Shown here one piece after another: positions 28,655 to 37,631 of a stretch of DNA of 64,000 bases. The translations under genes and the position numbers were made by a program. Positions within the stretch are counted from its first letter, which is position 1. The number at the start of each line of letters is the position of its first letter. The notes below the pieces were generated by a model. It saw only the letters and a list, made by a program, of their open reading frames with translations. It did not search any database and was not told the origin of the DNA. Source of the stretch: Asaia siamensis (GTDB lineage: Bacteria > Pseudomonadota > Alphaproteobacteria > Acetobacterales > Acetobacteraceae); assembly GCF_014635085.1 (NCBI RefSeq), contig NZ_BMCH01000001.1, positions 214,971 through 278,970 on the forward strand, given 5' to 3'.

Positions 28655-29332
28655 ATGACCGGACCCGGGCCGATACGCGGTATCCTGTTCGATATGGATG
28701 GTGTGCTGCTCGATAGTGAGTCGCTCTCGCTCGAGGCGTTTGTCATGGCGGCGCGTGATCTGGGCCATGACATGCCTCTCGCGTTTGCCCGCCAGATGAT
28801 TGGCCTGCCCGGCGATGCCTGCGCGCGTCTCGTGGTCGAAACCTACGGGCCTGAGGTCGATCTTGAGGCACTCTTTCGTGCACAGGACAAACGCCTGCAT
28901 GATCTCGTTGAGGCGGGCGGGCTGATCCTGAAGCAGGGCGTTGAGCCGCTTCTCGACTATCTCGATGCGCGCAAATTGCCGCGCGCCATCGCCACCTCAT
29001 CCAGCCGGCTGCGCACGGAGACCCATCTGCGCCATGTCGGCATCTATGAGCGCTTTGATGCGATCATCACACGGGACGACGTGACACGTGGCAAGCCCGA
29101 CCCCGAACCCTATCTGCGCGCTGCTGCCGCGATCGGTATAGAGCCTGCCTATTGTCTGGCGATCGAAGATTCCCATAACGGCGCCCGTGCCGCGCATGCT
29201 GCCGGTATCAGGGTGATCGTCGTGCCTGATCTCATGGCACCGAATGAGGAAATCATTTCCAAGGCGCATGCGATCATGGACAATCTGCATGAAGTCCGCG
29301 ACTTCATTGAGTGCGCCGATAGCGCAGCCTGA
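28655..29332 (+). CDS. HAD-superfamily phosphatase (beta-phosphoglucomutase-like)
   Basis: 225-residue HAD hydrolase of subfamily IA. Motif I FDMDGVLLDSES, motif II ATSSS, motif III KPDPEPYLRAA and motif IV CLAIEDSHNGARAA are all present with an alpha-helical cap between I and II. It has a very strong ribosome site (AAGGAGG). Substrate unknown; sugar phosphates are usual for this cap type. It follows xdhC by 72 bases and may be read through from it. Confidence 0.88.
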   Translation: MTGPGPIRGILFDMDGVLLDSESLSLEAFVMAARDLGHDMPLAFARQMIGLPGDACARLVVETYGPEVDLEALFRAQDKRLHDLVEAGGLILKQGVEPLLDYLDARKLPRAIATSSSRLRTETHLRHVGIYERFDAIITRDDVTRGKPDPEPYLRAAAAIGIEPAYCLAIEDSHNGARAAHAAGIRVIVVPDLMAPNEEIISKAHAIMDNLHEVRDFIECADSAA

Positions 29333-29488
29333 CTTGCCGGAGGGCTGGTTTTGCGCGGTTGCCCTTGGAAACAGGGGCAGCAAGAGCGCTCCACACCGAC
29401 CTGTCATTTCGTGTCGTCTTGTCAGCAGCCCGCTGGATAATCGACTGCCTTTTGGAACGCCCGGCGTGATCCGTGGCTTTCGGAAGGC

Positions 29489-29677
29489 CTAGTGGCAGCC
29501 GCCGCCCTTGCAGCCGTCACAGCCAGCACAGCCCTTCTTGGGGGCTCCGCCGGGCGCGGTCTGCCGGGCAATGCCGAGTTGGGCCTTGAGGCGCGCCGCG
29601 TGAACAGGGAAAAGCCTGTTCAGCCAGAAAAGCAGGGCAACCACGACGAGGGCAATGACAATAAGGCTCTGGATCAT
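29489..29677 (-). CDS. FeoB-associated cysteine-rich membrane protein
   Basis: 62-residue protein with one N-terminal membrane helix (SLIVIALVVVALLFWL) and a cysteine-rich tail CAGCDGCKGGGCH. This is the small FeoB-associated protein seen at the end of many feo operons, thought to help iron transfer through FeoB. Its ATG overlaps the feoB stop by 4 bases and has AGGAG upstream. Longer in-frame upstream sequence is antisense-like and not used. Confidence 0.85.
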   Translation of the reverse strand: MIQSLIVIALVVVALLFWLNRLFPVHAARLKAQLGIARQTAPGGAPKKGCAGCDGCKGGGCH

Positions 29678-31545
29678 GAGGGGGCTCCTGTGAGGGCGCG
29701 TGTCACATGATAGGTAAGCAGCGCGGCCATGTAAGCAAGGCCGAACAGATAGGCGGCGGCGCCCAGAACGACCTTGAGCGAGCGCGTTTCGCGGCGCATG
29801 ACCGCCAGGGTCGAGATGCATTGCGGCGCATAGACATACCAGGCCAGCAGGGAAAACGCGGTGGCCATGCTCCAGTGGGCGCTGAGCAGAGGCATGAGCT
29901 GGCTGGCTGCGGTGTCGTCATTGGCGCCTAGCGCGTAAACGGTGGCGAGCGCACTGACCGCGACTTCGCGTGCGGCGAGGCCAGGAATCAGTGAAACGCA
30001 GATCTGCCAGTTGAAGCCGATAGGGGCGAAGACCGGCAGCATCCAGTGGCCGATCATGCCCGCAAGGCTGTAATCGATGGCGGCCCCTGTAGCATTGGCC
30101 GGTGGCGAGGGGAAGCTCGAGAGCGCCCAGAGCAGCACATTCAGCGAGACGATGATGGTACCGACACGCGACAGGAACATCACTGCGCGCTGCCACAGTC
30201 CGAGCGCTACGCTCTTGAGATTGGGCGTGCGATAGGGAGGGAGTTCCAGCATCAGGGGATGCTCTTCTGACTCAACACCGCGCGTCATGAGGCGCGCCGC
30301 AATGATGCCGCTCACGATGGCCACGAAATAGAGACCGAATAGCACCAGTCCCTGCAGCCCCAGAAAGCCCAGCACAGTGCGATGCGGCACAAAGGCCGCG
30401 ATCAGAAGCGTATAGACAGGCAACCGCGCCGAGCAGGTCATGAGCGGCGCGATCAGGATCGTGACCAGACGGTCGCGCGGGTTCTGGATGGTGCGCGCCG
30501 CCATGATGCCGGGAATGGCACAGGCAAAGCTCGATAGTAGCGGGATGAAGGAGCGCCCGCTCAACCCGGCCAACGCCATGATCCTGTCGAGCAGAAAGGC
30601 TGCGCGTGGCAGATAGCCGGTTTCCTCAAGGGTCAGGATCCAGAGGAACAGGATCAGGATTTGAGGCAGGAAGACGATCACCGTGCCTGCGCCCGCAATC
30701 ACCCCATCTGCCAGCAGGCTGCGCAGCAGCCCCTCAGGTAAGGGCGAGACGAGCATCTGGCCGAGAGAGGTGATCCCGGCTTCAAGCGCGTCCATGATCG
30801 GCTGTGCCCAGGCGAAAACCGTCTGGAACATGAAGAACAGCACGACCAGAAGAATGATCGGCCCCCATACCGGGTGCAGAAACCACCGATCGAGCTTGTC
30901 GGCCATTCTGTCGCTCTTGAGCGACGATTCATTGGTAAAGCGTGCGATCAGCGACCCGACCAGATCATGCAGATCCCCGCCCTCCGGCAAGGCCGGGGGA
31001 AGTGGGAATTCGGGCTTTTCGAGCGCTTCGAGCAGATGAGTCACGCCGCTCTTGCGCAGGCTGATGGTCGGTATGATCGGCACACCAATAGCGGCGGCAA
31101 GGCCGGGTACGTCGATCTTGAGGCCAATACGGGCGGCCTCGTCCATCATGTTGAGCACGACCAGCATGGGGCGGCCGAGCTGCACCAGTTCTAGCAGGAA
31201 GCGCAGATGCAGGCGCAGATTGCTGGCCGAGACGACGCAGATGATCAGATCGGGCTGTTTCTCGACCGCATGGCGTCCCATGCAGACATCGCGCGTGACA
31301 TCTTCATCGGGGCTGGTGGCGCTCAGGCTATAGGCACCCGGCAGATCGAGCAGCCGAACCGCTCGGCCTTGCGGGGTGGTGAATCGCCCTTCCTTGCGCT
31401 CGACCGTCACGCCGGCATAGTTGGCGACTTTCTGCCTGCTGCCGGTCAGTTGGTTGAAAAGCGAGGTCTTGCCGCAGTTCGGATTACCGACAAGCGCAGC
31501 CCTTAAAGGCTTTGTGGCCGTTTCCGGCGGGGTGATCGCATTCAT
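29674..31545 (-). CDS. feoB: Ferrous iron transport protein B
   Basis: 623-residue inner-membrane Fe(II) transporter. The N-terminal G domain (about 1-170) has G1 GNPNCGKTSLF, G3 DLPGAY and G4 VLNMMDEA; the GDI-like helices follow, then two Gate segments and many membrane helices (ETGYLPRAAFLLDRIM, CSARLPVYTLLI). The middle gene of feoA-feoB-small protein, 6 bases after feoA. Confidence 0.95.
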   Translation of the reverse strand: MNAITPPETATKPLRAALVGNPNCGKTSLFNQLTGSRQKVANYAGVTVERKEGRFTTPQGRAVRLLDLPGAYSLSATSPDEDVTRDVCMGRHAVEKQPDLIICVVSASNLRLHLRFLLELVQLGRPMLVVLNMMDEAARIGLKIDVPGLAAAIGVPIIPTISLRKSGVTHLLEALEKPEFPLPPALPEGGDLHDLVGSLIARFTNESSLKSDRMADKLDRWFLHPVWGPIILLVVLFFMFQTVFAWAQPIMDALEAGITSLGQMLVSPLPEGLLRSLLADGVIAGAGTVIVFLPQILILFLWILTLEETGYLPRAAFLLDRIMALAGLSGRSFIPLLSSFACAIPGIMAARTIQNPRDRLVTILIAPLMTCSARLPVYTLLIAAFVPHRTVLGFLGLQGLVLFGLYFVAIVSGIIAARLMTRGVESEEHPLMLELPPYRTPNLKSVALGLWQRAVMFLSRVGTIIVSLNVLLWALSSFPSPPANATGAAIDYSLAGMIGHWMLPVFAPIGFNWQICVSLIPGLAAREVAVSALATVYALGANDDTAASQLMPLLSAHWSMATAFSLLAWYVYAPQCISTLAVMRRETRSLKVVLGAAAYLFGLAYMAALLTYHVTRALTGAPS

Positions 31546-31551
31546 CAGGCG

Positions 31552-31791
31552 TCAGAGATCGTGTTCGAGCGTGATACGCGAGGCTTCACCACGGCGCAGG
31601 GCAAAGCAGGTGGACCCTAGACGGACAGCTATCGGATCATGGCCGACCGGACCTGTCGCCACGATTTCGACCGGCGCACCAGGAATGAAACCAAGCTCGC
31701 CAAGACGCGTCGCAATCGGATCGTCTTTCATGCGCGCGACGACCTGGCTGATGATCGCGTGAGCCCCTTTAGGCAAGGTGTCGAGTGTCAT
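31552..31791 (-). CDS. feoA: Ferrous iron transport protein A
   Basis: 79-residue SH3-like protein that assists FeoB. Recognised from TRLGELGFIPGAPVEIV and the C-terminal IAVRLGSTCFALRRGEASRI. The start at 31791 is preferred because it has AGGTGGG upstream and leaves the Fur-box-like palindrome at 31827-31841 in front of the gene; a longer form starting at 31827 would put that palindrome at the start codon. Confidence 0.9.
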   Translation of the reverse strand: MTLDTLPKGAHAIISQVVARMKDDPIATRLGELGFIPGAPVEIVATGPVGHDPIAVRLGSTCFALRRGEASRITLEHDL

Positions 31792-31826
31792 GGGTAGGCC
31801 CACCTGAGCAAGATCATGGCGTTCCA

Positions 31827-31841
31827 TGAGAACGCTTCTCA
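31827..31841. promoter_or_regulatory. Fur-box-like palindrome upstream of feoA
   Basis: TGAGAA-CGC-TTCTCA is a perfect dyad with the TGA.AA...TT.TCA shape of a Fur site, 35 bases before the preferred feoA start. Iron repression of the operon is the expected result; the site is inferred from pattern and position. Confidence 0.55.
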
Positions 31842-31887
31842 CTTGCCAAGATAGGCCTTCACGAATTCTTAGGGAAGAGGGACGGGT

Positions 31888-31913
31888 ATGAAACCTCGCC
31901 AAGCTCGTTTCAT
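31888..31913. promoter_or_regulatory. Inverted repeat upstream of the feo operon
   Basis: ATGAAAC and GTTTCAT arms separated by 12 bases, just after the stop of the upstream HhH gene. It may be a terminator stem of that gene or a second regulator site for feoA. Confidence 0.35.
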
Positions 31914-31914
31914 G

Positions 31915-32178
31915 TCATAGGCTTTTGTGCGGACCGGCGTTGTGCACATCGCTCTGAGCGATCTCGATGGCAGCGGCGATGGCCGACCGTGCCTGAGGGC
32001 TGTTCGACCAGCAGGTGGCGCCGAGCTTCGCTGCGATCCGGTAGCATAATGCCTGTGCTGTTTGGTTTGCTAGATCAGCGAGGCAATGGATGCCGTTCTC
32101 TTCGATCCGCTGCAAGACGGTGGGGCCGACTCCCTTGCCAGCAAGAAGGAGTTGGCGTTCGCTTTCGGGAAAAGGCAT
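31915..32178 (-). CDS. Small helix-hairpin-helix (Cdd1/pathogenicity-locus-like) protein
   Basis: 87 residues, mostly helical. The region GKGVGPTVLQRIEENGIHCLA has a helix-hairpin-helix form, and the continuation (ALCYRIAAKLGA) resembles the Cdd1/'pathogenicity locus' family, small proteins of unknown function that probably bind DNA. The ATG at 32178 is used because the longer reading starts at a TTG. It reads toward feoA on the same strand with 123 bases between them. Function unknown. Confidence 0.65.
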   Translation of the reverse strand: MPFPESERQLLLAGKGVGPTVLQRIEENGIHCLADLANQTAQALCYRIAAKLGATCWSNSPQARSAIAAAIEIAQSDVHNAGPHKSL

Positions 32179-32497
32179 GGCAGCGGAGCTCCTCTCGCTT
32201 AACAAAATACGATTGCTCTTCAGAGGCGTTAATCTTGCTGATCTTGTCGAGGGATCATTCTCAACGCTGTATCCCTTATCTGCCTGACATGAACACTCAA
32301 TTTGGTTGAGGGGCAGTCCATAACTTTATCCCATGATGTGACGTAATTTTTCTAAATCGCTTCATTTTGTTTAAATTAACGAAAATTATTTTTTGTAATC
32401 GATCTATAACGCGGTTGTGATTTTGCCTATATTGAGGTGCGGGAATAGGTAATCGACCCCCGTCTGTTAACCATCCGGCTGAATTTCCTGCAAAATA
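32179..32497. other. AT-rich divergent intergenic region
   Basis: This gap between the HhH gene and the halogenase-like gene is strongly AT-rich at 32330-32450, unlike the neighbours. It must hold the promoters of both genes, but I could not pick out a convincing -35/-10 pair or operator. Confidence 0.5.
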
Positions 32498-34129
32498 ATG
32501 ACCTCAATAGAGGGCGGTGTCTTGTCTGATAACGTATCGAATACATCCCATGATGTGCTGATCATAGGAGCTGGCCTAGCTGGTCTCACCTTGGCGCGGC
32601 AATTGCTGATGGCAGATCCGGGCCTCGATATCTGCATCGTGCATAACCGCAGATTTCCCAATCCCGAGCGTATTCACAAGGTTGGTGAGTCAACGGTCGA
32701 GATCGGCGCGTTTTATCTTGCCGAGACGATTGGCTGTGCGCAGCATTTGCAGGACCATCACATACGCAAGATGGGGCTTCGGATCATTCAGACTGAAGGC
32801 GTTGCCGAAGACGATCCCTATCGCGAACTGGGTCTGAGCTTCTATCCCCGGCACGCCACTTATCAGATCGATCGGGGCAAGCTGGAAAATTACCTGCTCG
32901 GACTGGTCAGGCCGTCGATCACGCTGCTTGAAAACAACCGGGTTCTCGATTTCGAGCGCAAGGACGGGGTCAACTCTGTGGCTGTCAGAGACCATGACGG
33001 CTGTGTCAAAAAGCGGAATGCCCGCTGGGTAGTCGATGCTTCCGGCCGTGGTCGCGTTCTGATGAAGAAGTTCGGACTGCAGAAGGATTCAGGCATCAAT
33101 CATTCTTCTGTCTGGTTTCGTGTCGGTGGCAACGTCAACATCAACGAATTTCTGGCGTCGCGTGACCCTGCCAACTCGTTTCTCGACTCAAGCGAGAGAT
33201 GGCACAGCACCACCCATCTCGTGGGGCGTGGTTACTGGGTGTGGATCATCCCGATAAACGAGGAAACAACCAGCATAGGGATCGTTTTCGACAATGCGGT
33301 GCATAAACTCTCTTCCATGAGTTCGCACCCGCTTGCCATGTCCTGGTTGCAGCAGCATGAGCCGCGTCTTCAGTCCTATCTGGAGGCGAAAAATTTCGAT
33401 GTGATCGATTTCGTCATGCTGCGGAATTACTCCTATCTTTCGGAACAGTATATTTCGGCTGATGGCTGGGCGCTCACGGGAGAAGCTGCCGGCTTTGTCG
33501 ATCCGATGTATTCGAATGGAACGGATGTGATCGGTCTGGCCAATACAATGATCACAAACGCCATTACCAAGCCTACCGGGCCGCTTTTTATCAATCAGAT
33601 GAATGGTCTGCTTGACGAGGCCTATGCGGGCTTTGCCGATACGCATCGCAACTCCTATGACGGTTTCGGCGATTGGAATTACATGTTCGTCAAGACGAAC
33701 TGGGACACGACTTTCTATTTTCTGTTCATGTGTGTGCTTTTCATGAACGGGAAATTCGAGGATATAGCCTATATTGAGTCAATTCACGGTAAGATTACCG
33801 CGTTCTATGATCTTCATCACGAGGTTCTGGAATATCTGAAGCAGCCCGGATCAGTCTCGAAAGATTATGAACTTGCGGATTTCATCAATCTTGCGGGCTC
33901 GATTCAGGAATATGCGAATGGTGCTATTATCGTCGAAGACAAAAGTGATGAAAATATTTCAGTCGTGCTCGATTATCATATGAAAATTCTGTTGGAACTG
34001 GCTGAGTCTATCATGGAGACAAAGACGTTCGACCGGAATTTCTATGAAATGAGAAAACGTCTCATGACTGAAGAGTCCATGGCTCGCGCTGCAAGCATGG
34101 AGGCAGAGCTGAATTCCGTGTCCGTTTGA
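32498..34129 (+). CDS. Flavin-dependent halogenase/monooxygenase-like protein
   Basis: 543-residue FAD protein. The N-terminal Rossmann motif is IIGAGLAG; further on are KVGESTVE, RWVVDASGRG, and YWVWIIPI, which fits the WxWxIP signature of tryptophan-type halogenases. The middle FAD motif is GWALTGEAAGFVDPMYSNG. Real halogenases also need a catalytic lysine; I cannot place it with certainty. The first ATG has no ribosome site, while a TTG at 32522 has GAGGG 7 bases upstream and gives a more usual N-terminus. It stands alone, with no partner flavin reductase or biosynthetic genes. Substrate unknown. Confidence 0.75.
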   Translation: MTSIEGGVLSDNVSNTSHDVLIIGAGLAGLTLARQLLMADPGLDICIVHNRRFPNPERIHKVGESTVEIGAFYLAETIGCAQHLQDHHIRKMGLRIIQTEGVAEDDPYRELGLSFYPRHATYQIDRGKLENYLLGLVRPSITLLENNRVLDFERKDGVNSVAVRDHDGCVKKRNARWVVDASGRGRVLMKKFGLQKDSGINHSSVWFRVGGNVNINEFLASRDPANSFLDSSERWHSTTHLVGRGYWVWIIPINEETTSIGIVFDNAVHKLSSMSSHPLAMSWLQQHEPRLQSYLEAKNFDVIDFVMLRNYSYLSEQYISADGWALTGEAAGFVDPMYSNGTDVIGLANTMITNAITKPTGPLFINQMNGLLDEAYAGFADTHRNSYDGFGDWNYMFVKTNWDTTFYFLFMCVLFMNGKFEDIAYIESIHGKITAFYDLHHEVLEYLKQPGSVSKDYELADFINLAGSIQEYANGAIIVEDKSDENISVVLDYHMKILLELAESIMETKTFDRNFYEMRKRLMTEESMARAASMEAELNSVSV

Positions 34130-34179
34130 AAGCCATGATCGCCCCGCCTATATAGTGGGTTCAAACCGGCGGGGAGATC

Positions 34180-35883
34180 ATGATGCGCCAGCTTATCGAA
34201 CAGCGAATTCAGCAAGGTGGTGGCAAGGAGCCTGCGGATCTTGTCATACGCAATGTCGGGCTGTTCGATCTGGTTACGGGGGAAATCCTGCCGGGCGATA
34301 TCGCTATCTGCGGTGATCGTATTGTTGGCACTCTGGATCGTTACGAAGGCAGGCGTGAGATAGACGGCACGGGCAAGATTGCCGTGCCCGGCTTTATTGA
34401 CACGCATCTGCATGTCGAATCCTCTCTGATCACCCCGTTCGAGTTCGATCGCTGCGTTTTGCCGCATGGCGTGACCACCGCCATTTGCGACCCGCATGAG
34501 ATGGCCAATGTGTTTGGCGGGCAAGCCTTCGATTATTTTCTGGACTGCGCCAGCCGCACGATCATGGATCTGCGGGTCAATCTGTCGAGCTGCGTGCCCG
34601 CGACGCCGGTCGAGACATCGGGTGCCATTCTCGATGCGGCGTCGCTCATCGCCTATCGCGATCATCCCAAGGTCATCGGTCTCGCCGAGTTCATGAATTT
34701 TCCGGGGGTGCTCTCCGGTCAGCCCGATTGTCTCGACAAGCTGGCAGCTTTCGCCGGGGAACATATCGACGGTCATGCGCCGTTGCTGCGTGGCAAGAAA
34801 CTGAATGGCTATCTGTCTGCCGGTATCTCGACCGATCATGAGGCGACCGCCGCTGAAGAAGCGCTGGAAAAAATCCGCAAGGGCATGACGATCCTTATTC
34901 GTGAAGGATCTGTCTGCAAGGATCTCGAGGCACTTGCCCCTCTTTTGACGCCTGAGACCTCCCAGTTTTTCGCTTTCTGCACAGATGATCGTAATCCGCT
35001 CGAAATTGCGCATGAAGGCCATATCGATTTTCTTATCCGTAAGGCGATCGGTCTTGGCGTGAAGCCATTGGCGGCCTATCGCGCGGCCTCGCTCTCGGCA
35101 GCACGGGCTTTCGGGCTGCGCGACCGTGGCCAGATCGCGCCGGGAATGCGCGCTGATATCGTTCTGCTGGATGATCTCGACACCTGTCAGGTCGCACAGG
35201 TCCTTTCCGCAGGGCGCTTAGTCGATGACGCTCTTTTTGACAGTCGCGATCTGGTCCCGCCCACCGGATACGGTTCTGTCAGACTGGCGGCGCCCATCAC
35301 AGAGCAGGATTTCGTGGTGGAGGGTTCGGGCGAGCAGCGCGCAGTGATCGGTATCATCCCGGGGCAGATCATCACGGCTTTTAGACGTTTCGATCTGCCG
35401 AGCGTCGATAATCGGGTCTTGCCAGATGTGACGCAGGACGTTGCGAAGATCTGTGTCATTGCGCGCCATGGCAAGAACGCCAATATCGGACGCGGTTTCG
35501 TGCAGGGTTTTGGGTTGAAGGAAGGCGCACTGGCCTCCTCAGTCGGGCATGACAGCCATAATCTCTGCGTTGTCGGCATGAGTGATGCCGATATGGCCCT
35601 GGCCGTGTCACGGTTGACTGAACTCGGGGGCGGTTTCGTGGCGGTCGATGGCGGTCGGGTGATTGCCGAACTCAGTCTGCCGATTGCAGGGCTGATGAGC
35701 GATCAGCCCTTCGAGACGGTGCGCGACGATCTTGAAGCCCTGCGCCGTGCGGTAGGCGGCATGGGCGGCACACTGGAAGAGCCATTCCTGCAGCTGGCTT
35801 TTCTGCCTCTGCCCGTCATCCCCCATCTCAAGATCACTGATCTTGGTCTGATTGATGTCGACAGCATGACACTGGTCCCCTAG
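34180..35883 (+). CDS. ade: Adenine deaminase
   Basis: 567-residue amidohydrolase-fold enzyme that converts adenine to hypoxanthine, feeding xanthine dehydrogenase. Metal-binding [37 protein letters not shown] and the C-terminal [13 protein letters not shown] are all present. Paired ATGs at 34180/34183 follow a GGGGAG ribosome site. It ends 4 bases before a strong bidirectional terminator. Its product links it to the xdh and adenosine deaminase genes at 21-28 kb. Confidence 0.94.
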   Translation: MMRQLIEQRIQQGGGKEPADLVIRNVGLFDLVTGEILPGDIAICGDRIVGTLDRYEGRREIDGTGKIAVPGFIDTHLHVESSLITPFEFDRCVLPHGVTTAICDPHEMANVFGGQAFDYFLDCASRTIMDLRVNLSSCVPATPVETSGAILDAASLIAYRDHPKVIGLAEFMNFPGVLSGQPDCLDKLAAFAGEHIDGHAPLLRGKKLNGYLSAGISTDHEATAAEEALEKIRKGMTILIREGSVCKDLEALAPLLTPETSQFFAFCTDDRNPLEIAHEGHIDFLIRKAIGLGVKPLAAYRAASLSAARAFGLRDRGQIAPGMRADIVLLDDLDTCQVAQVLSAGRLVDDALFDSRDLVPPTGYGSVRLAAPITEQDFVVEGSGEQRAVIGIIPGQIITAFRRFDLPSVDNRVLPDVTQDVAKICVIARHGKNANIGRGFVQGFGLKEGALASSVGHDSHNLCVVGMSDADMALAVSRLTELGGGFVAVDGGRVIAELSLPIAGLMSDQPFETVRDDLEALRRAVGGMGGTLEEPFLQLAFLPLPVIPHLKITDLGLIDVDSMTLVP

Positions 35884-35886
35884 GCG

Positions 35887-35923
35887 CCTCATCCAGCCCC
35901 GGCCAGACCGGGGCTGGATGAGG
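35887..35923. terminator. Bidirectional terminator between ade and oprB
   Basis: A perfect 16-bp stem (CCTCATCCAGCCCCGG and its complement) with the 5-base loop CCAGA fills the gap between two convergent genes. T-runs are absent, but the position and stem strength support termination in both directions. Confidence 0.8.
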
Positions 35924-35924
35924 G

Positions 35925-37415
35925 TCAGAAATTCGTCGTCAGCTGGCCACCCAGAATGGCGGCGTCCTTGAATGTGGTCGTGGCACCGGGGTGCTGCAGA
36001 TACTGGAAGTCGAATTGCAGCGAGGTCGCGGGCAGGACATGCAGGCTGTAGAAGGCCTCATAGACCTGCTCCCAGTTCTGCACGCCATACACATTGCCCC
36101 ACTGGTTGGAAACGAAGGGCAGGCCGAGCGCTACGGAAGACTGTTGCTGAAGGCGGATCGAGCGGCTCATGTTCATATGCTGGAACATGATGCCGACTTC
36201 ATCGAGCGGGCGATGCCAGGGGGAGCCACTTTGCAGCAGGCCGATCCATTCATGGTCGCGCATGGCAACGACATTGCCTTGCGCATAGCCAACGCCACCG
36301 ATCACGATCAGACCGTCTGCAATGCCTTTGCCGCTTCTGACCAACATCTGGTCGAACATGAACCAGCTCGACCACATGCCGGATTCCTTGCGGGCGGCCA
36401 GCCCGCTGGCCTGATAGGACCCGCCATACCGGTCTTCATAGAGATTGGGATAGCGCGAATTGTCGTAATAGAAGCCGATCTTGTAGTGGCCGAGCAGCTT
36501 GTCCTTGCCAAAGGCTGGGTCCCAGCCGGTCTCGAATTGCGAGCTGAGTTTGCCCAGTCCGTCCTGAGCAAGTGCCCAGCCTGAAACACCGCCATTGAAG
36601 GCATGTGGGCTGACGGCAAAAAGACCGCCCATGATATAGGTGCGCTCGGTCGGCCGCACGCGCAGCACTGCGCCGATATTGGCAGAAGGCCAGTCGCGTC
36701 CGCCGGGTGCATATTTGCCCGGTGCGAAATTGCCGCAGACACTGACATTCATGAAATTACAGGCAAGCGCGTCAAAATCGAAAAACGTGCCCGTGGGGAT
36801 GACACCGGCCGAGAGAATCACGCGGTCATTCAGAAAGGTCTTGTCGGCATACATCGAGACGAGATGCGCCACGACATTGCCGCGCGAGCCGTAGATCTGC
36901 TCAGGATTGGAGACGTAATCGCCCAGTGTCGAACTGAAATTACGGCCATGACCGTTCACGACCAGAAGATGGGTCCAGAAGCCCTGAAAGCCTGCGAGCT
37001 TCTGCCAGTCGATGTCGAGTTCAGCAGCGACCTGACCCGCCAGCACGTTGTCGCGCGTGCGGCCGCCCGTCACATTGCCCATATATTCTTCGTTCAGTGC
37101 GATATTCAGAAAGATGCCGCGTTTCTGCATCCAACTTTGCGCACCGCCCCAATCGCCGAACAAATGCGGATTTCCATACAGGGAAGGGACCAGCGGGCCG
37201 ATCGGCACCGCGCCCTGTCCTGCGATGGGGAAGCCGATGGCAGTGTATTGATCGGTGTCGAGCGTTCTGGCCGTTTCTGACTGTGCCCTGGCGATAGAGG
37301 GCATCTGCGTCGCTGCCAGCAGCGCCATCGTGAAAACGATGCTCAGGCCTCGTCCTGCCTTTGGTCGTCTTCTGGTAGAGCTCGCCGGAGAAGAGGCGTC
37401 GTCTTGGAGGGGCAT
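35925..37415 (-). CDS. OprB-family carbohydrate-selective porin
   Basis: Outer-membrane 16-strand beta-barrel for sugar uptake. About 496 residues from the ATG at 37415; this start gives a long but plausible signal peptide (hydrophobic SIVFTMALLAATQ, cleavage near ARAQ). Earlier in-frame starts at 37532 (ATG) and 37559 (TTG) would place a basic, unstructured stretch before it; none has a good ribosome site. The mature part opens with LFGDWGGAQSWMQKRGI, a clear OprB signature, and ends in ...LGGQLTTNF with the C-terminal Phe of barrels. Acetic acid bacteria keep several OprB porins. Confidence 0.88.
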   Translation of the reverse strand: MPLQDDASSPASSTRRRPKAGRGLSIVFTMALLAATQMPSIARAQSETARTLDTDQYTAIGFPIAGQGAVPIGPLVPSLYGNPHLFGDWGGAQSWMQKRGIFLNIALNEEYMGNVTGGRTRDNVLAGQVAAELDIDWQKLAGFQGFWTHLLVVNGHGRNFSSTLGDYVSNPEQIYGSRGNVVAHLVSMYADKTFLNDRVILSAGVIPTGTFFDFDALACNFMNVSVCGNFAPGKYAPGGRDWPSANIGAVLRVRPTERTYIMGGLFAVSPHAFNGGVSGWALAQDGLGKLSSQFETGWDPAFGKDKLLGHYKIGFYYDNSRYPNLYEDRYGGSYQASGLAARKESGMWSSWFMFDQMLVRSGKGIADGLIVIGGVGYAQGNVVAMRDHEWIGLLQSGSPWHRPLDEVGIMFQHMNMSRSIRLQQQSSVALGLPFVSNQWGNVYGVQNWEQVYEAFYSLHVLPATSLQFDFQYLQHPGATTTFKDAAILGGQLTTNF

Positions 37416-37631
37416 CAGGTCGGGTTTGCTTGTCACGTTTCTCAATCCAAATAACCATCGGGCCAAATAATCACCGGGTCGACGCCTCTTCGGTAGATTT
37501 GCTGAAAGCGACGTCGATAATGGCGATGGCATTAACAGAAAGTCATGATGTGAGGACAAGGATCGTGACTACAAAATTTCGTGTTATATTGTTATAAAGC
37601 GGTGGTTAGATTGAGCATAATGTAACGCAAA

